A DNA stretch of 64,000 nt from Vibrio nitrifigilis (GCF_015686695.1 NZ_JADPMR010000001.1:2914001-2978000); one strand, 5' to 3'. Counted from the stretch's first letter, positions 33,930 to 44,314 are shown. Translations and numbers: made by a program. The notes: generated by a model not told the origin, from the letters alone.

Positions 33930-34548
33930 TCCAAAAGCTGAAAAATTGATTCAGTTTTTAGCCGAACAAGGCATTACAGATCAACGTGTGCTCGCTGCTA
34001 TTTATGCATTGCCGCGCGAGTCTTTCGTTTCTCAAGCTATGATGCATCAAGCCTATGACAATAATGCATTGCCAATAGGACAAGGGCAGACTATATCTCA
34101 GCCTTATATCGTGGCTAAAATGACACAAATGTTGGAATTAACTCCACAAAGTAAGGTCCTAGAAGTAGGTACAGGGTCAGGTTATCAAACGGCAGTATTG
34201 GCCAATTTGGTAGAACACGTTTTCTCCATTGAACGGATTAAATCGTTGCAATGGGCTGCCAAACGTCGTTTGAAGCAACTTGATATCTATAATGTTTCAA
34301 CCAAGCATGGTGATGGTTGGCAAGGATGGGTGAGTAAAGGCCCTTTCGATGCCATTATCGTCACGGCTGCGGCAAATCAGGTACCACAAGCTTTATTAGA
34401 CCAACTAGCAGAAGGTGGGCGTTTGGTTATTCCAGTTGGTGAAGATCAACAGAAGTTGTATAAAATTGTTCGTCAAGGGGATGAGTTTATCTATCATTCC
34501 ATTGAAGATGTACGCTTTGTTCCCCTTGTCGCAGGTGATCTAGCGTAA
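33922..34548 (+). CDS. pcm: Protein-L-isoaspartate O-methyltransferase Pcm
   Basis: A 208-residue SAM-dependent enzyme that starts repair of isoaspartyl residues in aged proteins. SAM motif I is VLEVGTGSGYQTAVLA (about 79-94), preceded by the substrate-binding QGQTISQPYIVAKM. It overlaps surE by 8 bp and nlpD by one base. Confidence 0.97.
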   Translation: MANPKAEKLIQFLAEQGITDQRVLAAIYALPRESFVSQAMMHQAYDNNALPIGQGQTISQPYIVAKMTQMLELTPQSKVLEVGTGSGYQTAVLANLVEHVFSIERIKSLQWAAKRRLKQLDIYNVSTKHGDGWQGWVSKGPFDAIIVTAAANQVPQALLDQLAEGGRLVIPVGEDQQKLYKIVRQGDEFIYHSIEDVRFVPLVAGDLA

Positions 34549-35465
34549 TGAAGATGTCCCGATTAAGACAATGGCTCATGATGGGGTGTGTATCCAGTTT
34601 TTTACTTGGATGTGCCCCACATATGCCTGCGCCTGTCTCGGGACTAGGTAAAGATTACAGTTCGATTAAGCGTGGGAGCTACCGTGGTAGTTACTATCAA
34701 GTAAAACCCGGTGATACATTATATTTCATATCTTATGTCACAGACAAAGATGTAAAAGACATAATTAGTTACAATAATCTCAGTCCGCCTTATGTGATAC
34801 ATCCTGGTGATAAGCTCAAGCTTTGGCGACCAGTATATACCCCTCCATCTTATGGCTCTCGACATTCCAATACCAAGGTAGCATCTAATGTTGCAAGTAC
34901 TGCTGCTGCATCTAGCACAGTATATCCCCATGTAGCAAAGGTGCCTTCTTCGTCTAATAGTTTGAAAAATACCTCTAAAGTGGGTGGAAAAACCACGAAT
35001 AAGGGGATTGATCAAGGCAAAGCAAAAGAGTATGTTGGAAAACAGAGTAAACATAATGTTAACACTAATATAAATAAAGCTAATTTAAGTAATCGGAAAA
35101 TATCGAAATGGGTTTGGCCAACCAAAGGCCGGGTCATTAAGAGTTTTTCTGCTGGTAACCAGGGGAACAGAGGGATAGATATTGCTGGGCAGCGAGGTCA
35201 ATCCATTCTCTCCACTGCAGCAGGAGTGGTAGTGTACTCAGGGAACGCACTACGAGGCTACGGTAACTTAATTATAATAAAGCACAATGATGATTATATC
35301 AGTGCATATGCCCACAACGATCGGTTGCTAGTCAAGGAAGGACAAAATGTTAGGGGCGGTCAGAAGATCGCGACAATGGGAAGTTCGGGGGCAGCTAGTG
35401 TCCGCCTGCATTTTGAAATTCGTTATCAAGGTAAGTCCGTCAATCCAAAACGTTACTTACCGTAA
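34548..35465 (+). CDS. nlpD: Murein hydrolase activator NlpD
   Basis: A 305-residue lipoprotein with the lipobox LLGC (C22), a LysM domain (about 50-95, YQVKPGDTLYFISY) and a C-terminal LytM/M23 domain (about 185-300). The M23 domain lacks the full zinc-binding set, as expected for a non-catalytic activator of the amidase AmiC in septum splitting. The central region (about 100-180) is Ser/Lys/Asn-rich and low in complexity, with AT-rich codons compared with its neighbours. In enterobacteria the main rpoS promoter lies inside nlpD. Confidence 0.94.
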   Translation: MKMSRLRQWLMMGCVSSFLLGCAPHMPAPVSGLGKDYSSIKRGSYRGSYYQVKPGDTLYFISYVTDKDVKDIISYNNLSPPYVIHPGDKLKLWRPVYTPPSYGSRHSNTKVASNVASTAAASSTVYPHVAKVPSSSNSLKNTSKVGGKTTNKGIDQGKAKEYVGKQSKHNVNTNINKANLSNRKISKWVWPTKGRVIKSFSAGNQGNRGIDIAGQRGQSILSTAAGVVVYSGNALRGYGNLIIIKHNDDYISAYAHNDRLLVKEGQNVRGGQKIATMGSSGAASVRLHFEIRYQGKSVNPKRYLP

Positions 35466-35541
35466 ACATACTTTATAGATAGAGTCATGTCGCGACATTG
35501 AATGTTGTAATGTCTTGCTTAACTCGCCATGGGGAGGCGCT

Positions 35542-36522
35542 ATGAGTATCAGCAATACAGCCACAAAAGTCGAAGAATTCGAATTCGATCATGATGTAAT
35601 CGATTCCATCGAAGTTGAAGACGATAGTTCGACCACTACCGAAGATTCACGTGACGATTTTGAGGTGACATCTAAGAGTTTAGATGCAACCCAAATGTAT
35701 TTAAGTGAAATCGGCTTTTCACCACTTTTAACTGCAGAAGAAGAAGTTCTTTATGCTCGTCGTGCTCTACGCGGTTGTGAAGCTGCTAGAAAACGTATGA
35801 TCGAAAGTAACCTTCGTTTAGTTGTTAAAATTTCTCGCCGTTATAGTAATCGTGGGTTAGCTCTTCTTGATTTAATTGAAGAGGGTAACCTTGGATTGAT
35901 CCGCGCAGTAGAAAAATTCGACCCGGAACGTGGTTTCCGCTTTTCAACTTACGCTACTTGGTGGATTCGTCAAACGATTGAACGTGCTCTAATGAATCAA
36001 ACCCGTACTATCCGTTTACCTATTCACGTGGTAAAAGAGCTCAATATCTATCTTCGTACTGCACGTGAATTGTCTCAACGTTTGGATCACGAGCCAACAG
36101 CAGAAGAAATCGCTCAAGAGCTAGACAAACCTGTTGATGACGTGAGTAAAATGCTTCGCCTGAATGAGCGTATCAGCTCTGTTGATACACCGATTGGTGG
36201 TGATGGCGATAAAGCGTTACTGGATATTATTCCTGATGGTCACAATTCGGATCCAGAAGTATCAACTCAAGATGATGACATTCGTACATCATTGATCGAT
36301 TGGTTGGACGAGTTGAATCCAAAACAGAAAGAAGTATTAGCTCGCCGTTTTGGTTTACTTGGATATGAGCCATCCACATTGGAAGAAGTAGGTCGAGAAA
36401 TTAATCTAACTCGCGAACGTGTTCGTCAAATTCAGGTTGAAGGACTACGCCGCCTTAGAGAGATTCTTCTGAAACAAGGTTTGAGTATGGAATCGCTATT
36501 TAATGTTGAAAACGATAACTAA
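35542..36522 (+). CDS. rpoS: Stationary-phase sigma factor RpoS
   Basis: A 326-residue sigma-38 very close to V. cholerae RpoS: variable acidic N-terminus (about 1-50), then SLDATQMYLSEIGFSPLL (region 1.2), region 2 (NLRLVVKISRRYSNRG, RFSTYATWWIRQTIERA), region 3 and region 4 (LTRERVRQIQVEGLRRL). The start MSISNTATKVEEF has GGGGAGG upstream and matches Vibrio RpoS; an in-frame extension of nine codons is rejected. It controls general stress and stationary-phase genes. Terminator follows. Confidence 0.98.
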   Translation: MSISNTATKVEEFEFDHDVIDSIEVEDDSSTTTEDSRDDFEVTSKSLDATQMYLSEIGFSPLLTAEEEVLYARRALRGCEAARKRMIESNLRLVVKISRRYSNRGLALLDLIEEGNLGLIRAVEKFDPERGFRFSTYATWWIRQTIERALMNQTRTIRLPIHVVKELNIYLRTARELSQRLDHEPTAEEIAQELDKPVDDVSKMLRLNERISSVDTPIGGDGDKALLDIIPDGHNSDPEVSTQDDDIRTSLIDWLDELNPKQKEVLARRFGLLGYEPSTLEEVGREINLTRERVRQIQVEGLRRLREILLKQGLSMESLFNVENDN

Positions 36523-36555
36523 TCATTACCGAAAAAATTAGACAGTTGTTTATTC

Positions 36556-36583
36556 AAAAGGCACTCCAAAGAGTGCCTTTTTA
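36556..36583. terminator. Bidirectional terminator between rpoS and mutS
   Basis: AAAAGGCACTC/GAGTGCCTTTT with a 4-nt loop; A and T tracts on both sides suit both convergent genes. Confidence 0.9.
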
Positions 36584-36600
36584 TATGGTGTATTTTTATC

Positions 36601-39162
36601 TTAAACAAGCTTTTTCAGATGATAGATCAGATCTAATGCTTGGCGAGGAGTGAGTTCATTTGGGTCTACTTCAGCTAAACGCTGTTCCACTTCACTAGGC
36701 TCAGGTATTAAGCTGAGCTGATTAGCGACATCAACAGCAGTTGCCGTGAGTGACTTTTTCTCATGACCAAGTTGCTCTAATTGATTCAGTTTTTGGCGAG
36801 CGTTTTGAATGACACTTTTGGGAACTCCGGCTAACCCTGCAACGGCAAGCCCATAAGATTTGCTCGCGGCGCCTTCATGAACAGAGTGCATAAAGGCGAT
36901 GTCATCACCATGCTCAACGGCATCTAAATGAACATTGACCAAATTAGGAAGTTGTTTAGGTAATTCGGTTAACTCAAAATAGTGAGTGGCAAACAGCGTT
37001 AGCGCGCCAATTTTCTTTGCTAACCATTCAGCACTTGCCCAAGCGAGCGATAAACCATCATAAGTACTTGTACCACGTCCTATTTCATCCATTAGTACCA
37101 AACTTTGCGTCGTCGCATTATGTAAGATATTCGCGGTTTCAGTCATTTCGACCATAAAGGTTGAGCGCCCAGAAGCAAGATCATCCGAAGCTCCAATACG
37201 AGTGAAGATCCGATCAAGTTCTCCAATAGTGGCAGACTCGGCAGGCACGTAAGAACCAATATGAGCCATCAATGCGATTAATGCGGTTTGTCGCATGTAA
37301 GTCGATTTACCACCCATGTTTGGACCAGTAATGATCAACATTTGACGCTTTAGATCGAGATCGATCGGGTTGGCAATGAATGGATCGTCCATCACCTGTT
37401 CAACCACAGGGTGACGCCCAGCTTTGATATGTAATCCTGTTTGTGTGGTTAATTGAGGACGGCAATAATCTAGCGTTTCTGCACGTTCAGCCAAGTTCTG
37501 CAATATATCTATTTGAGCGAGAGATGATGCAAGATTTTGCAGACGCTCTAAGTGAGGCAATAGCAGATCAAATAGTCCTTCCCAAAGCTGTTTTTCTAAC
37601 GCAAGTGCTTTGGATTTTGAGTTTAGAACTTTATCTTCATGCTCTTTAAGCTCAGGAATAATATAACGTTCAGCATTTTTCAATGTTTGGCGACGAATAT
37701 AATTTGGTGGTACTAAGTGGCTTTGACCACGGCTAACTTGAATATAGAAACCGTGAACATTGTTGTAACCAACTTTGAGGCTATCAATTCCATGGCGATC
37801 ACGTTCTTCCGCTTCTAGTTTTGCTAAATACTCGGTCGCGCCATTCGCTAAATCGCGCCATTCATCAAGTTCTTGATTGTATTCAGGGGCGATGACTCCG
37901 CCATCTCGAATGACGACTGGAGGATTGTCGATAATCGCAGCTTGAAGTAGTTCATGTAACTCATCCATTGGGCTGGCGTACTGCGCCAATTTCTGTAAGT
38001 AAGGATGGGTTAAATCTGTCACAATTCCTGCTAATTCTGGTAACTGCTCTAGAGCGTTACGTAGGCGAGCAAGATCACGTGGGCGAGCTGAGCGTAGCGC
38101 TAGACGAGCCAGAATACGTTCAATATCACCAATTTGTTTTAATACAGGTTGAACATCTGCAAAAATCCCTGTGCTTTTTAATTCACCGATGGAATCGAGA
38201 CGCTGATTTAACGCATCCATATTACGCATTGGCTGGTGAATCCAGCGTTTGAGCATACGGCTTCCCATCGGGGTTGCACAGTGGTCGAGTACTTCTGCAA
38301 GGGTATTATCGGTGCCACCTGAAAGATTTTGCGTCAGCTCTAAATTACGTCGAGTGGCGGCGTCTAAAATGACGGACTGATCCTGCCTATCAAGAGTCAA
38401 TGAACGAATATGAGGTAGTGTGGTTCTTTGCGTATCTTTGACGTATTGAATCAAACAGCCTGCAGCACAGAGGCCTCTGGTGGCATTTTCGACCCCGAAG
38501 CCAACCAAATCTTTAGTTCCAAATTGCTGATTTAGCTGTTGCTTAGCTGTGTCAATTTCAAATTCCCAGACAGGACGGCGTCTATTTCCTTGGCGATGCT
38601 CCATTAAATGTACTGGAGTAAAATCTTCAGGGAAAAGTAATTCACGAGGCGCTGTACGTTGCAGTTCTGCAGCCATTGCTTCTTCAGATTCAGGTTCACT
38701 TAACTGGAAACGCCCTGAAGTAAGATCTAATGTGGAATAGCCAAATTTACCATCTTGGAAATAGATGGCGGCAATTAGGTTATCGACTCTTTCTGATAAA
38801 AGAGCTTCATCTGTCACTGTTCCGGGGGTGACAATGCGAACGACTTTTCGTTCGACCGGACCTTTACTTGTTGCTGGGTCACCGATTTGCTCACAGATAG
38901 CGACAGATTCACCCAAATGAACCAATTTAGCTAGGTAGTTTTCTACTGCATGAAATGGAACGCCGGCCATTGGAATGGGTTCACCGGCTGAAGCGCCACG
39001 TTTCGTTAGTGAAATATCAAGCAACTGAGACGCTCGTTTAGCGTCATCATAGAATAATTCGTAAAAATCTCCCATACGGTAAAAAAGCAAAATATCTGGG
39101 TTTTCTGCTTTAAGCTTCAGATATTGCTGCATCATGGGAGTATGTTTTTTCTCTGCAGTCAC
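36601..39162 (-). CDS. mutS: DNA mismatch repair protein MutS
   Basis: An 853-residue MutS, the same length as E. coli MutS. The mismatch-wedge motif FYRMGDFYELF (near residue 28-38) carries the Phe-X-Glu that contacts the mispair; the ATPase has Walker A GPNMGGKST (near 615), DEIGRGTSTYDG (Walker B/signature) and ATHYFELT. The C-terminal dimerisation helix is present. The start is GTG at 39162 with AAGAAG upstream, giving MTAEKKHTPMM. Convergent with rpoS, divergent from pncC. Confidence 0.97.
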   Translation of the reverse strand: MTAEKKHTPMMQQYLKLKAENPDILLFYRMGDFYELFYDDAKRASQLLDISLTKRGASAGEPIPMAGVPFHAVENYLAKLVHLGESVAICEQIGDPATSKGPVERKVVRIVTPGTVTDEALLSERVDNLIAAIYFQDGKFGYSTLDLTSGRFQLSEPESEEAMAAELQRTAPRELLFPEDFTPVHLMEHRQGNRRRPVWEFEIDTAKQQLNQQFGTKDLVGFGVENATRGLCAAGCLIQYVKDTQRTTLPHIRSLTLDRQDQSVILDAATRRNLELTQNLSGGTDNTLAEVLDHCATPMGSRMLKRWIHQPMRNMDALNQRLDSIGELKSTGIFADVQPVLKQIGDIERILARLALRSARPRDLARLRNALEQLPELAGIVTDLTHPYLQKLAQYASPMDELHELLQAAIIDNPPVVIRDGGVIAPEYNQELDEWRDLANGATEYLAKLEAEERDRHGIDSLKVGYNNVHGFYIQVSRGQSHLVPPNYIRRQTLKNAERYIIPELKEHEDKVLNSKSKALALEKQLWEGLFDLLLPHLERLQNLASSLAQIDILQNLAERAETLDYCRPQLTTQTGLHIKAGRHPVVEQVMDDPFIANPIDLDLKRQMLIITGPNMGGKSTYMRQTALIALMAHIGSYVPAESATIGELDRIFTRIGASDDLASGRSTFMVEMTETANILHNATTQSLVLMDEIGRGTSTYDGLSLAWASAEWLAKKIGALTLFATHYFELTELPKQLPNLVNVHLDAVEHGDDIAFMHSVHEGAASKSYGLAVAGLAGVPKSVIQNARQKLNQLEQLGHEKKSLTATAVDVANQLSLIPEPSEVEQRLAEVDPNELTPRQALDLIYHLKKLV

Positions 39163-39246
39163 GGGTTACTTCTTTTGTTTAAGGACGTTGCGGCTTAGGA
39201 TACGTGAATCACCACCATGCGAAAAGATGAAAAAGGTTTTTTGATT

Positions 39247-39732
39247 ATGCAATCACAACAGAAATTGAGTGAACATCTCGGACAGCAACTATTAAATGCC
39301 AATCAGGTTTTAGTCACCGCAGAATCTTGTACTGGTGGCGGTGTCGCAGCAGCTATCACGGATATTGCGGGCAGTTCACAGTGGTTTGACCGAGCTTTTG
39401 TCACTTATACCAATGATGCTAAGCAGGAGATGATTGGGGTTAAAGCGGATACGTTAGCTCAATTTGGAGCCGTGTCTGAGCCCGTTGTTATTGAAATGGT
39501 GCAAGGGGCATTACGCTCTTCTCATGGCTCTATAGGTGTTGCGATTAGTGGTATTGCTGGACCTGGTGGTGGCTCCGAAATTAAGCCAGTCGGCACAGTT
39601 TGTTTTGCTTGGGCTGATAAAAAAGGGTGGCAAAAAGTGGCTACTGAGCATTTTACAGGTGATCGCGCTAGTGTGCGTCAACAAGCAATTTTTTATGCAT
39701 TACAAACAATTAGTGAATACTTATCTGAGTGA
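39247..39732 (+). CDS. pncC: Nicotinamide-nucleotide amidohydrolase PncC (CinA C-terminal type)
   Basis: A 161-residue single-domain CinA-C protein that deamidates NMN in pyridine nucleotide recycling (E. coli PncC is 165 aa). Motifs TAESCTGGGVAAAITDIAGSS and SGIAGPGGGSEIKPVGTV define the family. I choose ATG 39247 (MQSQQKL); a start ten codons upstream is possible. It precedes recA, as in many gammaproteobacteria. Confidence 0.92.
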   Translation: MQSQQKLSEHLGQQLLNANQVLVTAESCTGGGVAAAITDIAGSSQWFDRAFVTYTNDAKQEMIGVKADTLAQFGAVSEPVVIEMVQGALRSSHGSIGVAISGIAGPGGGSEIKPVGTVCFAWADKKGWQKVATEHFTGDRASVRQQAIFYALQTISEYLSE

Positions 39733-39779
39733 AAAAGTGATATCTGTCGAGTGAGAGGCAAAAAATTGTTATACAGGGG

Positions 39780-39807
39780 TGGACACTGTATGAATCAACA
39801 GTATAAT
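39780..39807 (+). promoter_or_regulatory. recA promoter with LexA (SOS) box
   Basis: CTGTATGAATCAACAG at 39786-39801 fits the LexA consensus CTG-N10-CAG. It fills exactly the 16-bp spacer between -35 TGGACA (39780-39785) and -10 TATAAT (39802-39807), the same arrangement as the E. coli recA promoter, so LexA would occlude RNA polymerase until DNA damage. Confidence 0.92.
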
Positions 39808-39889
39808 GAAATCCATCAAGACATTTATTGTCGAACCGATTTTGACGCATTCATTGATCACCAAAAAGAGTGACAGTCTGGAGAAAGTA

Positions 39890-40933
39890 ATGGACGAAAA
39901 TAAACAGAAGGCTCTGGCCGCAGCATTAGGTCAGATTGAGAAACAATTCGGTAAAGGTTCCATTATGCGTTTGGGTGATAACCGCGCAATGGATGTAGAA
40001 ACTATCTCTACAGGCTCTCTTTCTCTAGATATTGCCTTAGGCGCAGGTGGTTTACCTATGGGACGTATCGTAGAAATCTACGGTCCAGAATCTTCAGGTA
40101 AAACAACACTGACTCTTGAATTGATTGCTGCTGCGCAACGTGCGGGTAAAACCTGTGCTTTTATCGATGCTGAACACGCTCTTGATCCAATTTATGCGGG
40201 CAAACTTGGTGTTAACATCGATGAATTGTTGGTATCTCAACCAGATACAGGTGAGCAAGCTCTAGAAATCTGTGATGCTCTAGCTCGTTCTGGTGCTGTC
40301 GATGTGATGGTTGTCGACTCTGTAGCTGCACTAACACCTAAAGCGGAAATCGAAGGTGAGATGGGTGATAGCCATATGGGTCTTCAAGCACGTATGCTTT
40401 CTCAAGCGATGCGTAAGCTGACTGGTAACCTAAAAGCGTCTAACTGTATGTGTATCTTCATCAACCAAATCCGTATGAAGATTGGTGTGATGTTTGGTAA
40501 CCCAGAAACAACCACGGGTGGTAACGCACTTAAATTCTACGCTTCTGTTCGTCTAGATATCCGTCGTACTGGTGCGATCAAAGAAGGTGATGAAGTAGTC
40601 GGTAACGAAACTCGCATCAAAGTTGTTAAAAACAAGATTGCAGCACCATTTAGAGAAGCGCATACACAGATCATGTATGGTCAAGGGTTTAACCGTGAAG
40701 GTGAATTAATCGACCTTGGTGTGAAGAACAAGCTTATTGAAAAAGCGGGTGCTTGGTATAGCTACAACGGTGACAAGATTGGTCAAGGTAAAGCGAACTC
40801 TTGCAAATATCTGCGTGAAAATCCAGAAATATCAGCAACGATCGATAGTATGTTACGTGACATGCTTTTGAATCCGACTAAGCCAGCAGAAGAGCCTGAA
40901 TTTGGTGCTGTTCCAGAGCAAGAAGAAAAATAG
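39890..40933 (+). CDS. recA: Recombinase RecA
   Basis: A 347-residue RecA: strand exchange in homologous recombination and co-protease for LexA. Walker A GPESSGKT is at 65-72; loop motifs and NQIRMKIGVMFGNPETTTGG are intact; the C-terminus is acidic. The start MDENKQKALAAALGQIEKQFG has TGGAG upstream; in-frame codons further upstream overlap the promoter and are excluded. SOS-regulated; recX follows after a terminator, allowing limited read-through. Confidence 0.98.
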   Translation: MDENKQKALAAALGQIEKQFGKGSIMRLGDNRAMDVETISTGSLSLDIALGAGGLPMGRIVEIYGPESSGKTTLTLELIAAAQRAGKTCAFIDAEHALDPIYAGKLGVNIDELLVSQPDTGEQALEICDALARSGAVDVMVVDSVAALTPKAEIEGEMGDSHMGLQARMLSQAMRKLTGNLKASNCMCIFINQIRMKIGVMFGNPETTTGGNALKFYASVRLDIRRTGAIKEGDEVVGNETRIKVVKNKIAAPFREAHTQIMYGQGFNREGELIDLGVKNKLIEKAGAWYSYNGDKIGQGKANSCKYLRENPEISATIDSMLRDMLLNPTKPAEEPEFGAVPEQEEK

Positions 40934-40964
40934 TATTTTTGAGCATACTCATTGATATTAATGT

Positions 40965-40999
40965 AACAAAGCCCTGCAATTGCGGGGCTTTGTTATTAT
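40965..40999 (+). terminator. Terminator between recA and recX
   Basis: AACAAAGCCC pairs with GGGCTTTGTT (40965-40974, 40985-40994), followed by ATTATT. In E. coli a terminator at the same place limits recX to a small fraction of recA transcription. Confidence 0.82.
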
Positions 41000-41049
41000 T
41001 AGCTGATCTCATTTCATCCAGTCTATTTTGTAGCCATTGAGAGAGTGTT

Positions 41050-41523
41050 ATGTATTCTAAAAAAAAGCCAACGCTTACTGCTAAAGAATCTGCAATCCAA
41101 TTATTGAGTCGGCGCGATCATGGCGTGTTTGAGTTGCAGCAGAAATTGGCTCAGAAAGGGTATGAAGAGGCTGATATTTTGCAAGCAATCGCACTTTGCC
41201 AAGAGTATGGCTATCTAGATGATCTGCGTTTTGCTAAAAGCCAAGTTCGCCAACATGTATTCAAAGGACATGGTAAAAGACGTATTCAGCAAGAGTTAAA
41301 CTTAAAACGAGTGGCAGACTTAACAATAGAAGTAGCATTAGAAGAAGAAGGGCCTGATTGGTTTGAGTTGGCGAAAGAAACTGCGTATAAAAAATTTAAA
41401 GGAAAGCCAGCAGCTGATCAAAAGGAATACGCAAAGCAGGTGCGCTTTTTACAATATCGCGGTTTTAGTTTCGATCAAATTCAATATGCGTTAGGCGAAG
41501 ACGACAATGAAGCGTTGTACTAG
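41050..41523 (+). CDS. recX: RecA regulatory protein RecX
   Basis: A 157-residue RecX, an inhibitor of RecA filament growth. It has the three-repeat helical layout: AIQLLSRRDHGVFELQQKLAQKG, then YGYLDDLRFAKSQVRQHVFKGHGKRRIQQEL and the C-terminal FLQYRGFSFDQIQYAL. It is placed directly after recA and likely SOS-induced by read-through of the terminator. Confidence 0.94.
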   Translation: MYSKKKPTLTAKESAIQLLSRRDHGVFELQQKLAQKGYEEADILQAIALCQEYGYLDDLRFAKSQVRQHVFKGHGKRRIQQELNLKRVADLTIEVALEEEGPDWFELAKETAYKKFKGKPAADQKEYAKQVRFLQYRGFSFDQIQYALGEDDNEALY

Positions 41524-41731
41524 GTATTAATTCGTTGATTGAATCAGATTTTTATCATGCCTAATGGCTGATGATATGGCTCATTTGGCACTGTATCTCA
41601 TTGTAGCGAGATAGCATATTTCTCTCATCACTAGAAAGATTCCTTTCTTTTCTCTTAGAAAACTATGCGAACCCTTTTCCATGCTTTACAATAGCGCAAA
41701 AATCTAACTTGAGAATTTCAGGAAGAGCTGC

Positions 41732-44314
41732 ATGTATATGAGCACGGATGAGGTTCGCAACGCGTTCCTATCATTCTTTGAAAGTAAAGGACACCAGATT
41801 GTCGATAGTTCGTCACTGGTTCCACATAACGATCCGACCTTGCTGTTTACTAACGCAGGGATGAACCAATTTAAAGACTGTTTCCTAGGTTTAGAGAAAC
41901 GCTCTTACACTCGAGCGACCACAGCCCAGCGTTGTGTGCGAGCGGGCGGTAAACATAACGATTTGGAAAACGTTGGCTTTACAGCGCGTCACCATACATT
42001 CTTCGAGATGCTGGGTAACTTTAGCTTCGGTGATTATTTCAAAGAAGATGCTATCAAGTATGCATGGGAATTTTTGACAACAGTTCTTAAACTTCCTGAA
42101 GATCGTCTTTTGGTTACTGTTTATAAAACAGATGACGAAGCCTTTAATATCTGGAATAAGATTATTGGCCTTCCAGAAGATCGTATTGTTCGTATTGGTG
42201 ATAAAGAAGGCGGTAAAGCTTACGAGTCAGATAACTTCTGGCAAATGGGTGATACAGGCCCTTGTGGTCCATGTTCTGAGATCTTCTATGATCACGGTGA
42301 TCACATCTGGGGTGGCCGTCCTGGTACACCTGAAGAAGATGGCGACCGTTTCATCGAAATTTGGAACAACGTTTTCATGCAGTTTAACCGTAAGGCCGAC
42401 GGCACTATGGAAGAATTGCCAAAACCATCTGTGGATACAGGTATGGGGCTTGAGCGTATTTCTGCCATCATGCAGGAAGTACACTCCAACTACGAAATCG
42501 ATGTTTTCCAAACGCTAATTAAAGCGTCTGCTGATGTTATTGGTTACGAAGATCTCTCTAATCAATCGCTGCGCGTAGTGGCTGACCACATTCGTTCATG
42601 TTCGTTCCTTATCGTTGATGGTGTTATGCCTTCAAACGAAGGTCGTGGCTATGTGTTACGTCGTATTATTCGTCGTGCGGTTCGCCATGGTAACAAGCTT
42701 GGTGCAAAAGGTGTCTTCTTCTATAAACTTGTTGGTATCCTCGCTGATGTAATGGGTACTGCGGGTAAAGTTCTTAAAGAACAACAAGCTGTAGTTGAAA
42801 AAGTATTACGTATTGAAGAAGAAAACTTCGGTCGTACTCTTGATCGTGGTATGGCTATCTTAAATGAAGCACTAGATAACCTAAATGGTGATGTGCTTGA
42901 TGGTGAGACGGTATTCAAACTTTATGACACTTATGGTTTCCCAGCGGATTTAACGAATGATGTTGCTCGTGAACGTGGATTTACGATCGATGAAGCTGGA
43001 TTTGAATCTGCAATGGAAGCTCAGCGTCAACGTGCTCGCGAAGCTGGGCAGTTCGATACTGACTACAACGACAAAATTAAGACAGAAACTAACACTGAAT
43101 TTTGTGGCTATACAGCAACACAAGGGCATAGTGAAGTTGTTGAACTGTTTGTCGATGGTCATGCAGTCGATTCTTTATCTGCTGGTGATAAAGCCATTGT
43201 GGTTCTAAAAGAAACACCATTCTATGCTGAATCAGGCGGTCAAGCGGGTGATGCTGGTGTGATTGAAACCACCTCTGGTCGTTTTGTTGTCGAAGATACT
43301 CAAAAATTGGGTAATGCCACTGCACACCACGGTGTTTTACAAGAAGGTGTGTTGGCGAAAGGCGATGACGTGAAAGCGTTGGTTAATGAAGCTCGCCGCG
43401 TAGCAAGTTCTTTAAACCACTCTGCGACTCACTTACTTCATGCTGCATTACGCCAAGTATTGGGTACTCACGTTGCGCAAAAAGGCTCACTAGTTCGTGC
43501 TGAAGCGTTGCGTTTTGACTTCTCTCACTTAGAAGCGATGACTGCAGAAGAATTGAAGAAGGTAGAGCGTTTAGTTAACGAGCAAATTCGTCGTAACCAT
43601 GTTATTCAAACTGAAATCATGGATATTGATGCTGCTAAAGAGAAAGGTGCGATGGCACTGTTCGGTGAAAAATACGATGACCAAGTTCGTGTGTTATCTA
43701 TGGGAGATTTTTCTACTGAACTATGTGGTGGTATCCATGCAACGCATACTGGTGATATCGGTCTGTTCAAAATTGTTTCAGAGAGTGGTATCGCAGCTGG
43801 TATTCGTCGTATTGAAGCGGTTACTGGTGAAGCTGCTCTAGATTATCTAGAAGCGCAAGCTGAAAAATACGAAGAGAAAGTAGATGAAATGGCTCACAAA
43901 GCCAAGTCACTAGAGAAAGAAATTCACCACCTGAAAGATCAACTTGCTTCACAAGCTGGTTCTAACCTAGCGAACCAAGCAAAACAGATTTCAGGGGTTA
44001 ATGTTTTAGTTGCTCAATTAGATGGTGCGGATAACAAAGCTCTGCGCGGTATGGTTGATGAACTGAAGAACCAATTAGGTAGCGCTATCATCATGCTCGG
44101 TAATGTAGCTGATGGTAAGGTCGGCCTAATTGCTGGTGTGACTAAAGATCTTACTGGCAAAGTTAAAGCGGGCGAACTGGTTAATATGGTTGCTCAGCAA
44201 GTTGGCGGTAAAGGCGGTGGTCGCCCTGATATGGCTCAAGCTGGTGGTAGTGATGCAAAAGCACTCCCTGCGGCATTAGAGTCTGTAGATGCTTGGCTTG
44301 CTGAACGTCTATAA
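41732..44314 (+). CDS. alaS: Alanyl-tRNA synthetase AlaS
   Basis: An 860-residue class II synthetase that charges tRNA-Ala. It starts MYMSTDEVRNAFLSFFESKG as in V. cholerae. The catalytic core (1-460) contains motif 2 RATTAQRCVRAGGKHNDLENVG; the editing domain (about 555-710) has HSATHLLHAALR and the CGGIHATHTGD zinc site; the C-Ala domain ends the protein. AGGAAGAG precedes the ATG. The 208-bp upstream gap holds its promoter and a small hairpin at about 41598-41617. Confidence 0.98.
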   Translation: MYMSTDEVRNAFLSFFESKGHQIVDSSSLVPHNDPTLLFTNAGMNQFKDCFLGLEKRSYTRATTAQRCVRAGGKHNDLENVGFTARHHTFFEMLGNFSFGDYFKEDAIKYAWEFLTTVLKLPEDRLLVTVYKTDDEAFNIWNKIIGLPEDRIVRIGDKEGGKAYESDNFWQMGDTGPCGPCSEIFYDHGDHIWGGRPGTPEEDGDRFIEIWNNVFMQFNRKADGTMEELPKPSVDTGMGLERISAIMQEVHSNYEIDVFQTLIKASADVIGYEDLSNQSLRVVADHIRSCSFLIVDGVMPSNEGRGYVLRRIIRRAVRHGNKLGAKGVFFYKLVGILADVMGTAGKVLKEQQAVVEKVLRIEEENFGRTLDRGMAILNEALDNLNGDVLDGETVFKLYDTYGFPADLTNDVARERGFTIDEAGFESAMEAQRQRAREAGQFDTDYNDKIKTETNTEFCGYTATQGHSEVVELFVDGHAVDSLSAGDKAIVVLKETPFYAESGGQAGDAGVIETTSGRFVVEDTQKLGNATAHHGVLQEGVLAKGDDVKALVNEARRVASSLNHSATHLLHAALRQVLGTHVAQKGSLVRAEALRFDFSHLEAMTAEELKKVERLVNEQIRRNHVIQTEIMDIDAAKEKGAMALFGEKYDDQVRVLSMGDFSTELCGGIHATHTGDIGLFKIVSESGIAAGIRRIEAVTGEAALDYLEAQAEKYEEKVDEMAHKAKSLEKEIHHLKDQLASQAGSNLANQAKQISGVNVLVAQLDGADNKALRGMVDELKNQLGSAIIMLGNVADGKVGLIAGVTKDLTGKVKAGELVNMVAQQVGGKGGGRPDMAQAGGSDAKALPAALESVDAWLAERL